DNA from: Marinococcus luteus_A
GTDB taxonomy: Bacteria; Bacillota; Bacilli; Bacillales; Marinococcaceae
Assembly: GCF_034497705.1 (NCBI RefSeq)
Contig: NZ_JAXRUV010000002.1
Location: 124,001 to 188,000 of the forward strand
Direction: 5' to 3'
DNA length: 64,000 nt
Shown: positions 1 to 8,128 of the stretch, piece after piece
How positions within the stretch are numbered: position 1 is the stretch's first letter
How the letters are laid out: each line of letters starts with the position of its first letter
The notes under the pieces: generated by a model
What the model saw: the letters and a program-made list of their open reading frames with translations, nothing else
Databases searched by the model: none
What the model was told of the DNA's origin: nothing
Program-made: the position numbers and the translations under genes

Positions 1-1
1 T

Positions 2-1114
2 TATGATAATAAAACGTGTGTCATCGGAAACGGAATGGTTATTGATCCGAAAGCGCTCGTCGAAGAGCTGGAATATCTGCATGAGCGCGGTGTTGATACA
101 AGCAATCTTCGTATCAGCAACCGTGCCCACGTTATTCTTCCTTACCATCTGCGTCTCGACGCCGTAGAAGAAGACAGCAAAGGCACAAATAAAATTGGAA
201 CGACCCGTAAAGGCATTGGCCCGGCTTATATGGATAAAGCTGCGCGCGTAGGCATCCGTATTGCTGACCTTCTGGATAAAGATGAATTCCGGGAAAAGCT
301 GTCGCGGAATTTGAAAGAAAAGAACCGCCTGCTCGAAAGAATGTATGATGCAGAAGGGTTTGAGCTTGAAGATATTCTGGATGAATACTATGAGTACGGC
401 CAGTTCTTTGCGAAGTATGTCTGTGATACGTCGGTAGAGTTGAATGAAGCGATCGATAAAGGCCGCCGGGTGCTGTTTGAAGGTGCGCAGGGCGTAATGC
501 TTGATATCGACCAGGGCACATATCCCTTTGTCACTTCCTCAAATCCTATCGCCGGCGGTGTAACGATCGGCTCGGGTGTAGGGCCGTCCAAAATTCAGCA
601 CGTGGTGGGCGTCTCCAAAGCATACACGACCCGCGTTGGTGACGGCCCGTTTCCAACAGAGCTGTCTGACGAAACGGGGGAACAGATTCGTGAAGTCGGA
701 AATGAATACGGAACCACTACCGGACGTCCCCGCCGTGTTGGCTGGTTCGACAGCGTAGTCGTGCGTCATGCCCGGAGGGTGAGTGGCATCACCGATTTAT
801 CTTTAAATTCCATTGATGTTTTGACCGGTATTGAAACGCTGAAAATATGCAAAGCCTACAAGTATCGGGGAGAGATCATGGAAGAGTTCCCTGCGAGCCT
901 GAAAGTACTCGCAGAGTGCGAGCCGATTTATGAAGAGCTGCCAGGTTGGACAGAAGACATCACCGGTGCTTCGTCGCTCGGTGACCTTCCGGTAAACGCC
1001 CGTCATTACATCGAACGTATCTCTCAGCTGACCAACATTCCGATCAGCATTTTCTCAGTAGGACCGGACCGGAATCAGACAAATATGGTCCGCGGTGTGT
1101 GGGCTATCCAATAA
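2..1114 (+). CDS. purA: Adenylosuccinate synthetase (5' end outside window)
   Basis: Joins IMP and aspartate using GTP, the first committed step from IMP to AMP, in the cytoplasm. The frame is open from base 2, and the first visible codons read YDNKTCVIGNGMV, which is internal to PurA, so the true start lies before the window. Family motifs include TTRKGIGPAYMDKAAR, the VLFEGAQGVMLDIDQGTYPFVTSS loop region, and a C-terminal SVGPDRNQT. About 60 N-terminal residues with the GTP-binding loop are missing only because of the window edge. A hairpin terminator follows within 10 bases. Certain call. Confidence 0.97.
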   Translation, partial: YDNKTCVIGNGMVIDPKALVEELEYLHERGVDTSNLRISNRAHVILPYHLRLDAVEEDSKGTNKIGTTRKGIGPAYMDKAARVGIRIADLLDKDEFREKLSRNLKEKNRLLERMYDAEGFELEDILDEYYEYGQFFAKYVCDTSVELNEAIDKGRRVLFEGAQGVMLDIDQGTYPFVTSSNPIAGGVTIGSGVGPSKIQHVVGVSKAYTTRVGDGPFPTELSDETGEQIREVGNEYGTTTGRPRRVGWFDSVVVRHARRVSGITDLSLNSIDVLTGIETLKICKAYKYRGEIMEEFPASLKVLAECEPIYEELPGWTEDITGASSLGDLPVNARHYIERISQLTNIPISIFSVGPDRNQTNMVRGVWAIQ

Positions 1115-1123
1115 AAACCACTA

Positions 1124-1154
1124 AGCATCTGCCATAGAGGCGGATGCTTTTTTC
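1124..1154 (+). terminator. Rho-independent terminator of purA
   Basis: A 10-bp stem, AGCATCTGCC with GGCGGATGCT (one G-U pair), and a short loop are followed by six T. It sits 9 bases after the purA stop. Confidence 0.85.
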
Positions 1155-1183
1155 AACGAATCACTTTTTTCATACAAAACTAG

Positions 1184-1212
1184 TTGAAATTGCATCTGTG
1201 ACGTGATAATAT
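1184..1212 (+). promoter_or_regulatory. Probable promoter of the tRNA cluster
   Basis: TTGAAA at 1184 and TAATAT at 1207 are separated by 17 bases, about 45 bases before tRNA-Lys and after the purA terminator. The -10 match is only moderate. Confidence 0.4.
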
Positions 1213-1256
1213 TACTCATGTTGTCGTTATCCACAGCGACAATTTCTTCGTATCAG

Positions 1257-1332
1257 GAGCCATTAGCTCAGTTGGTAGAGCATCTGACTTTTAATCAGAG
1301 GGTCGGAGGTTCGAATCCTCCATGGCTCACCA
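1257..1332 (+). tRNA. tRNA-Lys (anticodon TTT)
   Basis: A full 76-base cloverleaf: acceptor GAGCCAT pairs with ATGGCTC, the D arm is GCTCAGTTGGTAGAGC, the anticodon loop is CTTTTAA, the T arm is GGAGGTTCGAATCCTCC, and CCA is encoded. It is first of a Lys-Glu-Asp-Phe cluster between purA and walR, similar to the B. subtilis tRNA set at this position. Confidence 0.96.
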
Positions 1333-1337
1333 TGAAA

Positions 1338-1412
1338 GGCCCGTTGGTCAAGTGGTTAAGACACCGCCCTTTCACGGCGGTAACACGGGTTCGAATCCCG
1401 TACGGGTCACCA
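1338..1412 (+). tRNA. tRNA-Glu (anticodon TTC)
   Basis: A 75-base cloverleaf: acceptor GGCCCGT pairs with ACGGGTC, the anticodon stem CCGCC/GGCGG encloses CTTTCAC, the T arm is CGGGTTCGAATCCCG, and CCA is encoded. It lies 5 bases after tRNA-Lys, so the two are surely co-transcribed. Confidence 0.96.
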
Positions 1413-1452
1413 TTTTCTTATCAAGCAGAAAATGAACAGAACTGAAACAGAG

Positions 1453-1599
1453 GATAAGATTCGCAATGTATTCCCCCTTACTCATTTTTGGAAAGAAGAC
1501 ACCAGAAGGTTGAGGATGCCAGGGAGAGAGCAAAGGGACGTACAAAGCGTACGTGACTGCAGCGAACGAAAGCAGCAGACGATAAGATTCGCAGTGTAT
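1453..1599 (+). repeat. Imperfect 19-base direct repeat in the tRNA spacer
   Basis: GATAAGATTCGCAATGTAT at 1453-1471 recurs at 1581-1599 with one change (AATG to AGTG), 128 bases apart. Between the copies is a small dyad ACGTAC/GTACGT (1538-1554). The spacer holds no open reading frame that I believe. The repeat may reflect an old duplication of a tRNA-spacer unit. Confidence 0.55.
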
Positions 1600-1611
1600 A
1601 CTTTTTAAAAA

Positions 1612-1687
1612 GGGCCTGTGGTGTAGTGGTTAACATGCCTGCCTGTCACGCAGGAGATCGCGGGTTCAAATCCCGTCAGGCCCGCCA
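1612..1687 (+). tRNA. tRNA-Asp (anticodon GTC)
   Basis: A 76-base cloverleaf: acceptor GGGCCTG pairs with CAGGCCC, the anticodon stem CTGCC/GCAGG-type arm carries GTC, the T arm is GCGGGTTCAAATCCCGT, and CCA is encoded. It is separated from tRNA-Glu by a 199-base spacer carrying a direct repeat. Confidence 0.96.
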
Positions 1688-1710
1688 TTTTATTTTTCTG
1701 ATTTACTCAT

Positions 1711-1742
1711 GGCCAGGTAGCTCAGTCCGTAGAGCAACAAGC
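1711..1742 (+). pseudogene. 5'-half tRNA remnant (tRNA-Phe-like)
   Basis: GGCCAGGTAGCTCAGTCCGT followed by AGAGCA reproduces an acceptor 5' strand and a complete D arm, and differs by only a few bases from the start of the tRNA-Phe gene at 1871. No matching anticodon arm, T arm or CCA follows; the next 130 bases are unrelated. It looks like a decayed or rearranged tRNA copy left from duplication within the cluster. Confidence 0.55.
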
Positions 1743-1870
1743 AAAGCTTCTCCGAACATTCTGCGAGTTGTCCGTCCCGAATTTCTTCATCGAATAAGCA
1801 AAGGATGAGGGTAAGGACAGTGGCTTTAAAACCAAGGGCATCAATTAAGCAAAAGCATTCTTTTTAACAT

Positions 1871-1946
1871 GGCTCGATAGCTCAGTCGGTAGAGCAGTGG
1901 ACTGAAAATCCTCGTGTCGGCGGTTCGATTCCGTCTCGAGCCACCA
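1871..1946 (+). tRNA. tRNA-Phe (anticodon GAA)
   Basis: A 76-base cloverleaf: acceptor GGCTCGA pairs with TCGAGCC, the D arm is GCTCAGTCGGTAGAGC, the anticodon loop is CTGAAAA, the T arm is GGCGGTTCGATTCCGTC, and CCA is encoded. It is last of the cluster and is followed directly by a strong terminator. Confidence 0.95.
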
Positions 1947-1962
1947 TTTTTATAAAATAACC

Positions 1963-1996
1963 AGCGCCTGGACTTTGACGTCCAGGCGCTTTTTTC
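1963..1996 (+). terminator. Terminator of the tRNA cluster
   Basis: A perfect 11-bp stem, AGCGCCTGGAC with GTCCAGGCGCT, and a 6-base loop are followed by seven T. Confidence 0.92.
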
Positions 1997-2173
1997 ACAG
2001 GCTTCAGGCCTCGATAGGAACAGATAAAGAGCTGTGTTACAATGTGAAAGAGAATTGTAATCCTCTTAAATATTTTGCAATAAACATAAAGAGGCATACC
2101 TTTGCAGGGTGTTACTACACATAGATGACTGAATTTATGCCTTTTCACATTTGAGGAATGGAGCGGTGGGAAC

Positions 2174-2884
2174 ATGGATGAGAAAATATTAGTAGTCGAT
2201 GATGAACAGCCAATTGCTGATATATTAGAATTTAATCTTCAAAAAGAAGGATTTCAGGTTGTTTGTGCATATGACGGCGACGAAGCTTTAGAAAAGGTGG
2301 ATAATTTCGGTCCAGATCTGATTCTTCTTGACGTCATGCTTCCAAACAAGGACGGCATGGAAGTATGCAGAGAAGTCCGAAAGCGGTTTGATATGCCGAT
2401 CATCATGTTAACTGCTAAAGACGGGGAAATTGATAAGGTGCTCGGCCTTGAACTTGGAGCAGATGATTATGTAACCAAACCGTTCAGCAACCGGGAGCTT
2501 CTTGCCAGAGTTAAAGCCAACCTCCGCAGGAAGCAGCCGGCAGCGGAAGAAGGCAGCACCGAACCGCAGAATGCTATAAAAATCGGTGACCTTCTCGTAG
2601 ACCCGGATGCTTATTTAGTAACAAAACGCAGCGAGCCGATAGATCTTACGCATCGTGAGTTTGAACTGGTCCTCTACCTCAGCCGCCATATCGGCCAGGT
2701 AATGACAAGAGAGCATCTTCTGCAGGCCGTGTGGGGCTATGATTACTTTGGGGACGTACGTACCGTGGACGTGACGGTGCGCCGTTTGAGAGAGAAAGTA
2801 GAAGACAATCCGAGCTTCCCTGAGTGGATTGTGACAAGACGTGGTGTTGGGTACTACTTAAAACATCCAGAACAGGAGAAGTAA
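2174..2884 (+). CDS. walR: Essential response regulator WalR (YycF)
   Basis: OmpR/PhoB-type response regulator of the essential WalRK system, which tunes autolysins and cell-wall turnover. The receiver domain (residues 1-120) has the acidic pair DDE near 9-11, the phosphoacceptor Asp in ILLDVMLPNKDG, and the conserved Lys in YVTKPFSNREL. A winged-helix DNA-binding domain follows (about 130-233, with RTVDVTVRRLREK as recognition helix). At 236 residues it has the usual family length. The GGTGGG Shine-Dalgarno supports ATG 2174. It is the first gene of walR-walK-walH-walI-walJ, 3 bases before walK. Confidence 0.96.
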   Translation: MDEKILVVDDEQPIADILEFNLQKEGFQVVCAYDGDEALEKVDNFGPDLILLDVMLPNKDGMEVCREVRKRFDMPIIMLTAKDGEIDKVLGLELGADDYVTKPFSNRELLARVKANLRRKQPAAEEGSTEPQNAIKIGDLLVDPDAYLVTKRSEPIDLTHREFELVLYLSRHIGQVMTREHLLQAVWGYDYFGDVRTVDVTVRRLREKVEDNPSFPEWIVTRRGVGYYLKHPEQEK

Positions 2885-2887
2885 CGT

Positions 2888-4738
2888 ATGAAGATTATCG
2901 ATTTTTTTAAATCGATTCATTTTAAACTTATTTTGATCTTCGTGCTGCTGATTTTTGTAGCGATGCAGTTCATTACCGTATTTTTCACGAGCGCCCTTGA
3001 AGACACGCTCGTGGAAAATTTTAATGATACGCTCGCCGAGCAGACTGATCTTCTGGAGTATAATGTGCAGGAAGAACTGACACAGAGTCGAGGAGAAGAC
3101 GATAATACGGTTCAGGAAGATATCGACAGTTTATTAAGCCAATTTGCCAATTCAGGAGCAAATAATAATCCGGGACAGTCGAGTCCGGAAGCCAGAGTGA
3201 TCGGCTCCAATCAAATTATTTTAGGCACGTCGAATATAAATGATCAGGATATCGTCAATAACCAATCGAACGATGACCTTGTCCAGCGGGCGTTATTAGG
3301 GAACACGCTTGAAGAAGTGCGCTGGGATGCCAATAGCGGCCACAGGGTCAGCTTAATTGTGCGGCCGATCGAAGAAGACGGAGAAATTCTGGGCGTATTG
3401 TACGTGCGTTCCGACATGTCGAGCGTGTACAGCCTGGTAAATGACATCAGCAGTATTTTAATTGCAGCGAGCATTATTGTGCTGATTTTAAACGCGATCC
3501 TTGGTATTTTGCTTGCCCGCACGATTACGAGACCTATTGCAGACATGCAGCGCCAGGCTAAAATTATGGGGGAAGGAGACTTTTCCCGCAGAGTCCGTGT
3601 ATACGGAAACGATGAAATCGGGCAGCTGGCCCATTCCTTTAACCAGCTGACGCTGAAATTAAAAGAAAGTCAGGCAAGCACCGAGGACGAACGGAAGAAA
3701 TTAAGCTCGGTTCTGACCCATATGACAGATGGGGTTATAGCTACTGATGAACTCGGGCGCATTATTCTGATGAACAAACGCGCCGAGCAGCTGTTAAACA
3801 AAAACAGTGAGGAAATGGAAGGCACATATATTACAGAAGCTCTGCACCTCTCAGAGACAATGACCTCAAGCGATCTATATGATTACAATGAAGCAATTAT
3901 GCTGGATTTCAGCAGCGAGGAACAGGATTTTCTGCTGCAGGCCAACTTCTCAATCGTACGGAACGAAGACGGGCCGGTTACTGGTCTGATTACCGTGCTT
4001 CATGATGTCACGGAGCAGGAAAAGATCGAACGAGAGCGCCGGGAATTTGTATCAAACGTTTCCCACGAATTAAGAACTCCGCTGACTACGCTGAAAAGCT
4101 ACATGGAGGCTCTCGAAGACGGAGCGATGCAGGATGAAAATCTGGGTCCCCGCTTTTTACAAGTGACCCAGAACGAGACGGACCGAATGATCCGGCTCGT
4201 GAACGATCTGCTTCAGCTTTCGCGGATGGACAGTGACGAAATCAGCTTAGACTTTTTTACTGTGGACCTGTCTGAAATGATCAATCAGGTGATTGAACGC
4301 TTTGAAATGATTAACAAAGATAAAAATATTGCTTTTTATAAAGAAGTCCCTTCCTATCCGGTATACGTAGACATGGACAAGGACAGGATTTATCAAGTCT
4401 TTGATAACGTGCTTTCGAATGCCGTGAAGTACTCGCCAGACGGCGGGGAAATCAGTGTGCAGATGTTTACGCGTGCCGACGCCGTAGATGTTGAAATTAG
4501 CGACCAGGGCGTAGGTATTCCAAAAGAAAGCCAGCATCGTATTTTTGACCGCTTTTACCGGGTGGATAAAGCAAGGGCAAGAAATCTCGGTGGTACGGGG
4601 CTGGGACTTGCAATTGCCAAGGAATTTATCCATGCGCACGGCGGAAGGATTGCGGCTGACAGTGAATGGAAAAAAGGAACCACTATATTAATTACGCTGC
4701 CATACTCAGTGATTAATAAAGCGGAGGCTGGATCATGA
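2888..4738 (+). CDS. walK: Essential sensor histidine kinase WalK (YycG)
   Basis: Membrane histidine kinase that phosphorylates WalR. The order is TM1 (about 12-35), an extracytoplasmic sensor domain that is unusually acidic and Asn-rich, TM2 (about 188-211), HAMP, a PAS domain (about 265-375), a dimerisation domain with phosphoacceptor His393 in SNVSHELRTPLTT, and an HATPase domain with DNVLSNAVKYS (N box), DQGVGIPKE (G1) and GGTGLGLAIAKE (G2). Its 616 residues match the family. It starts 3 bases after walR and overlaps walH by 4 bases (ATGA), implying translational coupling. Confidence 0.96.
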   Translation: MKIIDFFKSIHFKLILIFVLLIFVAMQFITVFFTSALEDTLVENFNDTLAEQTDLLEYNVQEELTQSRGEDDNTVQEDIDSLLSQFANSGANNNPGQSSPEARVIGSNQIILGTSNINDQDIVNNQSNDDLVQRALLGNTLEEVRWDANSGHRVSLIVRPIEEDGEILGVLYVRSDMSSVYSLVNDISSILIAASIIVLILNAILGILLARTITRPIADMQRQAKIMGEGDFSRRVRVYGNDEIGQLAHSFNQLTLKLKESQASTEDERKKLSSVLTHMTDGVIATDELGRIILMNKRAEQLLNKNSEEMEGTYITEALHLSETMTSSDLYDYNEAIMLDFSSEEQDFLLQANFSIVRNEDGPVTGLITVLHDVTEQEKIERERREFVSNVSHELRTPLTTLKSYMEALEDGAMQDENLGPRFLQVTQNETDRMIRLVNDLLQLSRMDSDEISLDFFTVDLSEMINQVIERFEMINKDKNIAFYKEVPSYPVYVDMDKDRIYQVFDNVLSNAVKYSPDGGEISVQMFTRADAVDVEISDQGVGIPKESQHRIFDRFYRVDKARARNLGGTGLGLAIAKEFIHAHGGRIAADSEWKKGTTILITLPYSVINKAEAGS

Positions 4739-6099
4739 AAGAAACAATTAAATCCTGGACGTTATCAATTTTAGTGATAGGCAGCCTGCTGCTTACATGG
4801 CAGAACTGGTCGTTTCAGCCTGAATACGAAAATGTTAATTCCTCCGAAAGTGTACAGGAGACGACAGAAATAGCCGAAACAAGAGAAGCGGGAGAAGTCG
4901 TACGTCCCAACCAGGGGGTAGTGCGATCGAATGGAAGCAGCTCTCTTATGACAGAAGACCAGGCCGCTTCTGATCTGGATAAAGTTTACAGGCAGTTTGA
5001 AGAAGCTGACATCAGCGAAACGTCAGTCACTGACCTGGACCACAATGAACTCTATCAGCGTGCTTCTTCATCAGAATATTCGATAGAGCTCGTTTTTCCT
5101 TCAGCTATCTCCTGGTCTATGGTAAATGAATTATTTAGCTTTGAAGATGAAAATAACGAAGTAGAAGAGGCCTTAGATGGATCGATCGACCGCATCATAT
5201 TAACAGCTTCACCAGGAAGTGAAGAACTAAACGCTGTGTTTGTTTCTTACGATGAGGGAGCTATTGTAAACAGTAATACGAACCTTGATAAAAATGAAAT
5301 AGAATACGAGCAGTACCTTGCAGAGCATGAAAGTATGCTCACCCATGATGTTGATGAAGATGGTTATGAAAAGCATATTTATCTTCCGCAAAACCCGGGG
5401 TCCCGTACTAATTACACTTATGCTTCTACGGATTTATCCACAAAAGAATTTCAACAGGTACTGATGCCCGATGAAAATACCCAGAGCCTGCAGACCTATA
5501 CGAATGATTCCACTGAAGTTATTACAGATGGCACGAGAGAGCTTCGGATTAATAATGCCGGAGATTACCTTCGTTACGCCAACCCGACTTACTCGGAACA
5601 AACAGATGGAAGTGATACGAGCAGTATCATTTCTTCCTTTGAATTTGTAAATAACCATGCCGGCTGGTCGGATGAATACCGGTATTATTCTTCGAGCACG
5701 ATTGACGGAGAGACAACAGACACTTTTCGTATGAGTAAAGGCGGACTTCCGGTGTTCCGGGAATCCAACGGCAGTGATTTTGCCTCTATCCAGGTGTCAA
5801 ATGTGGGCACGCAGACCACAGGGTATTCGAGGCCGCTGTTTGATTTGGAAAACAATCCGGTCAGAACAGGAGATGCCGGTGTTTCCACTGATCTGCCGAG
5901 TGGAGAAGAAACGCTTGAGGCCGTGCAGGAGCAATGCAGTTCTTCTCTGGTCGAAGATATACAAATCGGCTACAGCATTTCAAGAAATGGGGAGAACTCC
6001 GGATACTATGATATGGAGCCCGGTTGGTTTGTCCGCTGTGACGGCAGCTGGTCCCCGGTCGAGTTCGATGAAGAAGGCAACGAAGAAGGGGGAGAATAA
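4735..6099 (+). CDS. walH: WalRK accessory protein WalH (YycH)
   Basis: YycH-family protein. In B. subtilis it restrains WalK at the membrane together with WalI. One N-terminal membrane anchor (about residues 8-24, SWTLSILVIGSLLLTW) is followed by a large extracytoplasmic part of about 420 residues, very rich in Asp, Glu, Ser and Thr, as expected for a halophile surface domain. The start overlaps the walK stop (ATGA). The tail also ends in Glu/Gly residues. The assignment rests mainly on position and topology, and on family length (about 450). Confidence 0.9.
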   Translation: MKETIKSWTLSILVIGSLLLTWQNWSFQPEYENVNSSESVQETTEIAETREAGEVVRPNQGVVRSNGSSSLMTEDQAASDLDKVYRQFEEADISETSVTDLDHNELYQRASSSEYSIELVFPSAISWSMVNELFSFEDENNEVEEALDGSIDRIILTASPGSEELNAVFVSYDEGAIVNSNTNLDKNEIEYEQYLAEHESMLTHDVDEDGYEKHIYLPQNPGSRTNYTYASTDLSTKEFQQVLMPDENTQSLQTYTNDSTEVITDGTRELRINNAGDYLRYANPTYSEQTDGSDTSSIISSFEFVNNHAGWSDEYRYYSSSTIDGETTDTFRMSKGGLPVFRESNGSDFASIQVSNVGTQTTGYSRPLFDLENNPVRTGDAGVSTDLPSGEETLEAVQEQCSSSLVEDIQIGYSISRNGENSGYYDMEPGWFVRCDGSWSPVEFDEEGNEEGGE

Positions 6100-6100
6100 A

Positions 6101-7102
6101 ATGGATTGGGCGAGAACAAAGACCATTTTTATACTTGTTTTCCTGCTTCTTAATACATTTTTGTTTTACAGTTATCTAGAACAGCAGATTGAATACCAGG
6201 AAAGCTCTGCCTCCCAGACAGGCGATGAGGAATCAGAACAGAGGCTCTATGGATATGCAGAAGAGGATCTGCCTGACAGGATCGAACAGCTTCATCTCGA
6301 AGCAAGCTACGTGGATTTTGAAAGCGGCGGACGCTCCCAGAAGGTAGAAGGCAATTCCAATGTTAACGATGTTACGTATATTTCAAACGAACGATTAATT
6401 GGAATGAGTGCTACGCTCGAAGATCCTGTGAAAATATCCGAGGATAACCGAAACGAGGATTTAGCCTCTTTTTTAAGCGATTATGTCTGGAATGCAGAAG
6501 ACTACGAGCAGGGGCAGATGGATGAAGAATTAAACAGGCAGTACTATTACCAAACCTTTGACGACAAACAAATTTATAAACCGGAGGCTTCTGCGCAGCT
6601 GGAATTGGTGTTTAACGACCAAAACGAAATTGTCGGCTTTCGCCAGTCGTATTTCGAGCTCGACGCCACCCCGGCAGACGGTACCATTCCGGCAGAGGAT
6701 GCTATCGAAGCTCTAGGAAACCCGAGCAACGGTATTTTGCAGACAAATGATACAGTGAGCAATGTGAGTGTCGGTTACTTTAACCAGGTGACGCCGCAAG
6801 GAGAAAATGTTTATTTATATACACCGATGTATATTGTGGAAGTAAACGGAGAAACCAGATACCTTGTAAATGCCAGAACCCAGCGCGTCCAGTCCTGGGA
6901 GCAGGTAATGGAGAATAACGATGAAGAGGGCGTGATGGTTGAACCGGAAGTGCCGGAAAATGGCTCTGATTTGGAGGAAGAAGCTGAGGAAGATGGCTCT
7001 GACTCAGGAGAAGAAGCCGAAGAAAATGGCTCTGACCAGGAGGAAGACGCTGAAGAAAATGGGTCAGCGGAAAACGGGGAAGAAGCACCGGCTAATGAAT
7101 AG
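6101..7102 (+). CDS. walI: WalRK accessory protein WalI (YycI) with acidic repeat tail
   Basis: YycI-family bitopic membrane protein that partners WalH and WalK. The start MDWARTKTIFILVFLLLNTF is typical, with one TM segment at about residues 8-24, and the YycI fold region covers about 30-270. ATG 6101 is preceded by GGGGGAGAA and follows the walH stop by one base; an in-frame extension upstream to 5774 lies inside walH and is not real. At 333 residues it is longer than common YycI proteins (about 280), because of a C-terminal extension built of an 11-residue acidic repeat (see the repeat at 6962). Confidence 0.9.
   Translation: MDWARTKTIFILVFLLLNTFLFYSYLEQQIEYQESSASQTGDEESEQRLYGYAEEDLPDRIEQLHLEASYVDFESGGRSQKVEGNSNVNDVTYISNERLIGMSATLEDPVKISEDNRNEDLASFLSDYVWNAEDYEQGQMDEELNRQYYYQTFDDKQIYKPEASAQLELVFNDQNEIVGFRQSYFELDATPADGTIPAEDAIEALGNPSNGILQTNDTVSNVSVGYFNQVTPQGENVYLYTPMYIVEVNGETRYLVNARTQRVQSWEQVMENNDEEGVMVEPEVPENGSDLEEEAEEDGSDSGEEAEENGSDQEEDAEENGSAENGEEAPANE
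6962..7060 (+). repeat. Threefold 33-base repeat coding an acidic tail in WalI
   Basis: Three consecutive 11-residue units follow GSDxxEEAEEx: GSDLEEEAEED, GSDSGEEAEEN and GSDQEEDAEEN. A partial fourth, GSAENGEEA, runs to the stop. The DNA copies are similar but not identical, so this is an older, still in-frame tandem array. The tail is outside the membrane if WalI has the usual N-in topology. Confidence 0.85.
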
Positions 7103-7120
7103 GGAAAGCAGGAGGATAGA

Positions 7121-7915
7121 ATGACACTGCAGTTCAGTGTACTTGCCAGTGGCAGTACAGGCAATGCTATATACGTACAGACTGGGGAGCAGCGTTTGTT
7201 GATTGATGCAGGCTTGAGCGGCAAAAAAATAGTGGAAAATTTACATGCGATCGGCGTGGAACCGGCAGCTTTGGATGCGCTGATAGTTACCCATGAACAC
7301 AGCGATCATATTAAAAGCGTCGGTGTATTAAGCCGGAAATACCAGCTGCCGGTTTATGCCAATGTAAAAACGTGGCAGGCGATGGAAGGACTTATCGGCA
7401 AGGTGCCCCTTGAACAGAAATTTCACCTTGACCGAAATCAGCCGGCTGCCTTTGGCAATATTGAGCTTGAGCCATTTCACGTTTCGCACGATGCAGCAGA
7501 TCCTATGTTTTTTGTTTTTCACCATGAAGGCAAAAAGCTGGCACTTGCCACCGATATGGGATACGTCAGCGACCAGATCAAAGGTACGGTCAAAAATGCC
7601 GATGCGTACGTTTTTGAATCAAACCATGATATTAACCTGCTGCGTATGGGCCGCTATCCCTGGAATGTTAAAAAACGAATCCTAGGTGATTCTGGACATG
7701 TGTCGAACGAAGATTCCGCTTATGCCCTCGCGGATATTGTCGGAGAGCGGACGAGCAGAATCTATCTCGCGCATTTAAGCCGGGACAATAACATGAAAGA
7801 CCTGGCACGAATGACAGTAAAGCAGGTGCTCGAAGAGGAGGAAACAGGAATAGGCCATACGTTCCATCTCTACGATACGGATCCATTCCTTCCAACAAGC
7901 CTGCACACGCTTTAA
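7121..7915 (+). CDS. walJ: WalJ (YycJ) metallo-beta-lactamase-fold exonuclease
   Basis: Metallo-beta-lactamase-fold protein. The family member in B. subtilis is a 5' exonuclease reported to act in DNA mismatch repair. The metal motif HxHxDH is intact at His58, His60, Asp62 and His63 (THEHSDH), with later ligands in FHVSHDA, LATDMGYV and GDSGHVSNED. At 264 residues it has the standard length. It is the last gene of the wal operon; AGCAGGAGG precedes the ATG, and a terminator-like hairpin follows at 7971. Confidence 0.94.
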   Translation: MTLQFSVLASGSTGNAIYVQTGEQRLLIDAGLSGKKIVENLHAIGVEPAALDALIVTHEHSDHIKSVGVLSRKYQLPVYANVKTWQAMEGLIGKVPLEQKFHLDRNQPAAFGNIELEPFHVSHDAADPMFFVFHHEGKKLALATDMGYVSDQIKGTVKNADAYVFESNHDINLLRMGRYPWNVKKRILGDSGHVSNEDSAYALADIVGERTSRIYLAHLSRDNNMKDLARMTVKQVLEEEETGIGHTFHLYDTDPFLPTSLHTL

Positions 7916-7970
7916 ACCAAAATATGTGATACACCTGCGGGGTATTCTCTATAAACGTAAAAAATTATCA

Positions 7971-8006
7971 AAAGCATGCCTTTTACTAGACGAGGTGTGC
8001 TTTTTC
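7971..8006 (+). terminator. Probable terminator of the wal operon
   Basis: A 10-bp stem, AAAGCATGCC with GGTGTGCTTT (two G-U pairs), is followed by a T run. It lies 55 bases after walJ. Confidence 0.6.
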
Positions 8007-8128
8007 TTCGTACAATAAATATACATCCCGGCACCCGAGACGGGTATGATAAAGGGTCTTCATTTCAATATGTGTCAAAAGCACTGAAATCAGCCCCGGT
8101 ATCTTATGAAAAAAGGAAGTGTCGGAAT

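Noticed and set aside
1203..1808. Open frames of 80 and 60 codons across the tRNA genes
   Set aside because: They read through complete tRNA genes and have no ribosome sites; the tRNAs explain the sequence.
2035..2061. WalR-like half sites TGTTAC and TGTAAT before walR
   Set aside because: The spacing is not the 5 bases of a WalR box, so autoregulation cannot be claimed.
5774..6100. Upstream in-frame extension of walI
   Set aside because: It lies wholly inside walH in another frame; ATG 6101 has a good ribosome site and gives the family N-terminus.
6780..7224. Ser/Pro-rich frames opposite the walI tail
   Set aside because: They are the antisense reading of the Glu/Asp-rich repeat; no start signals.
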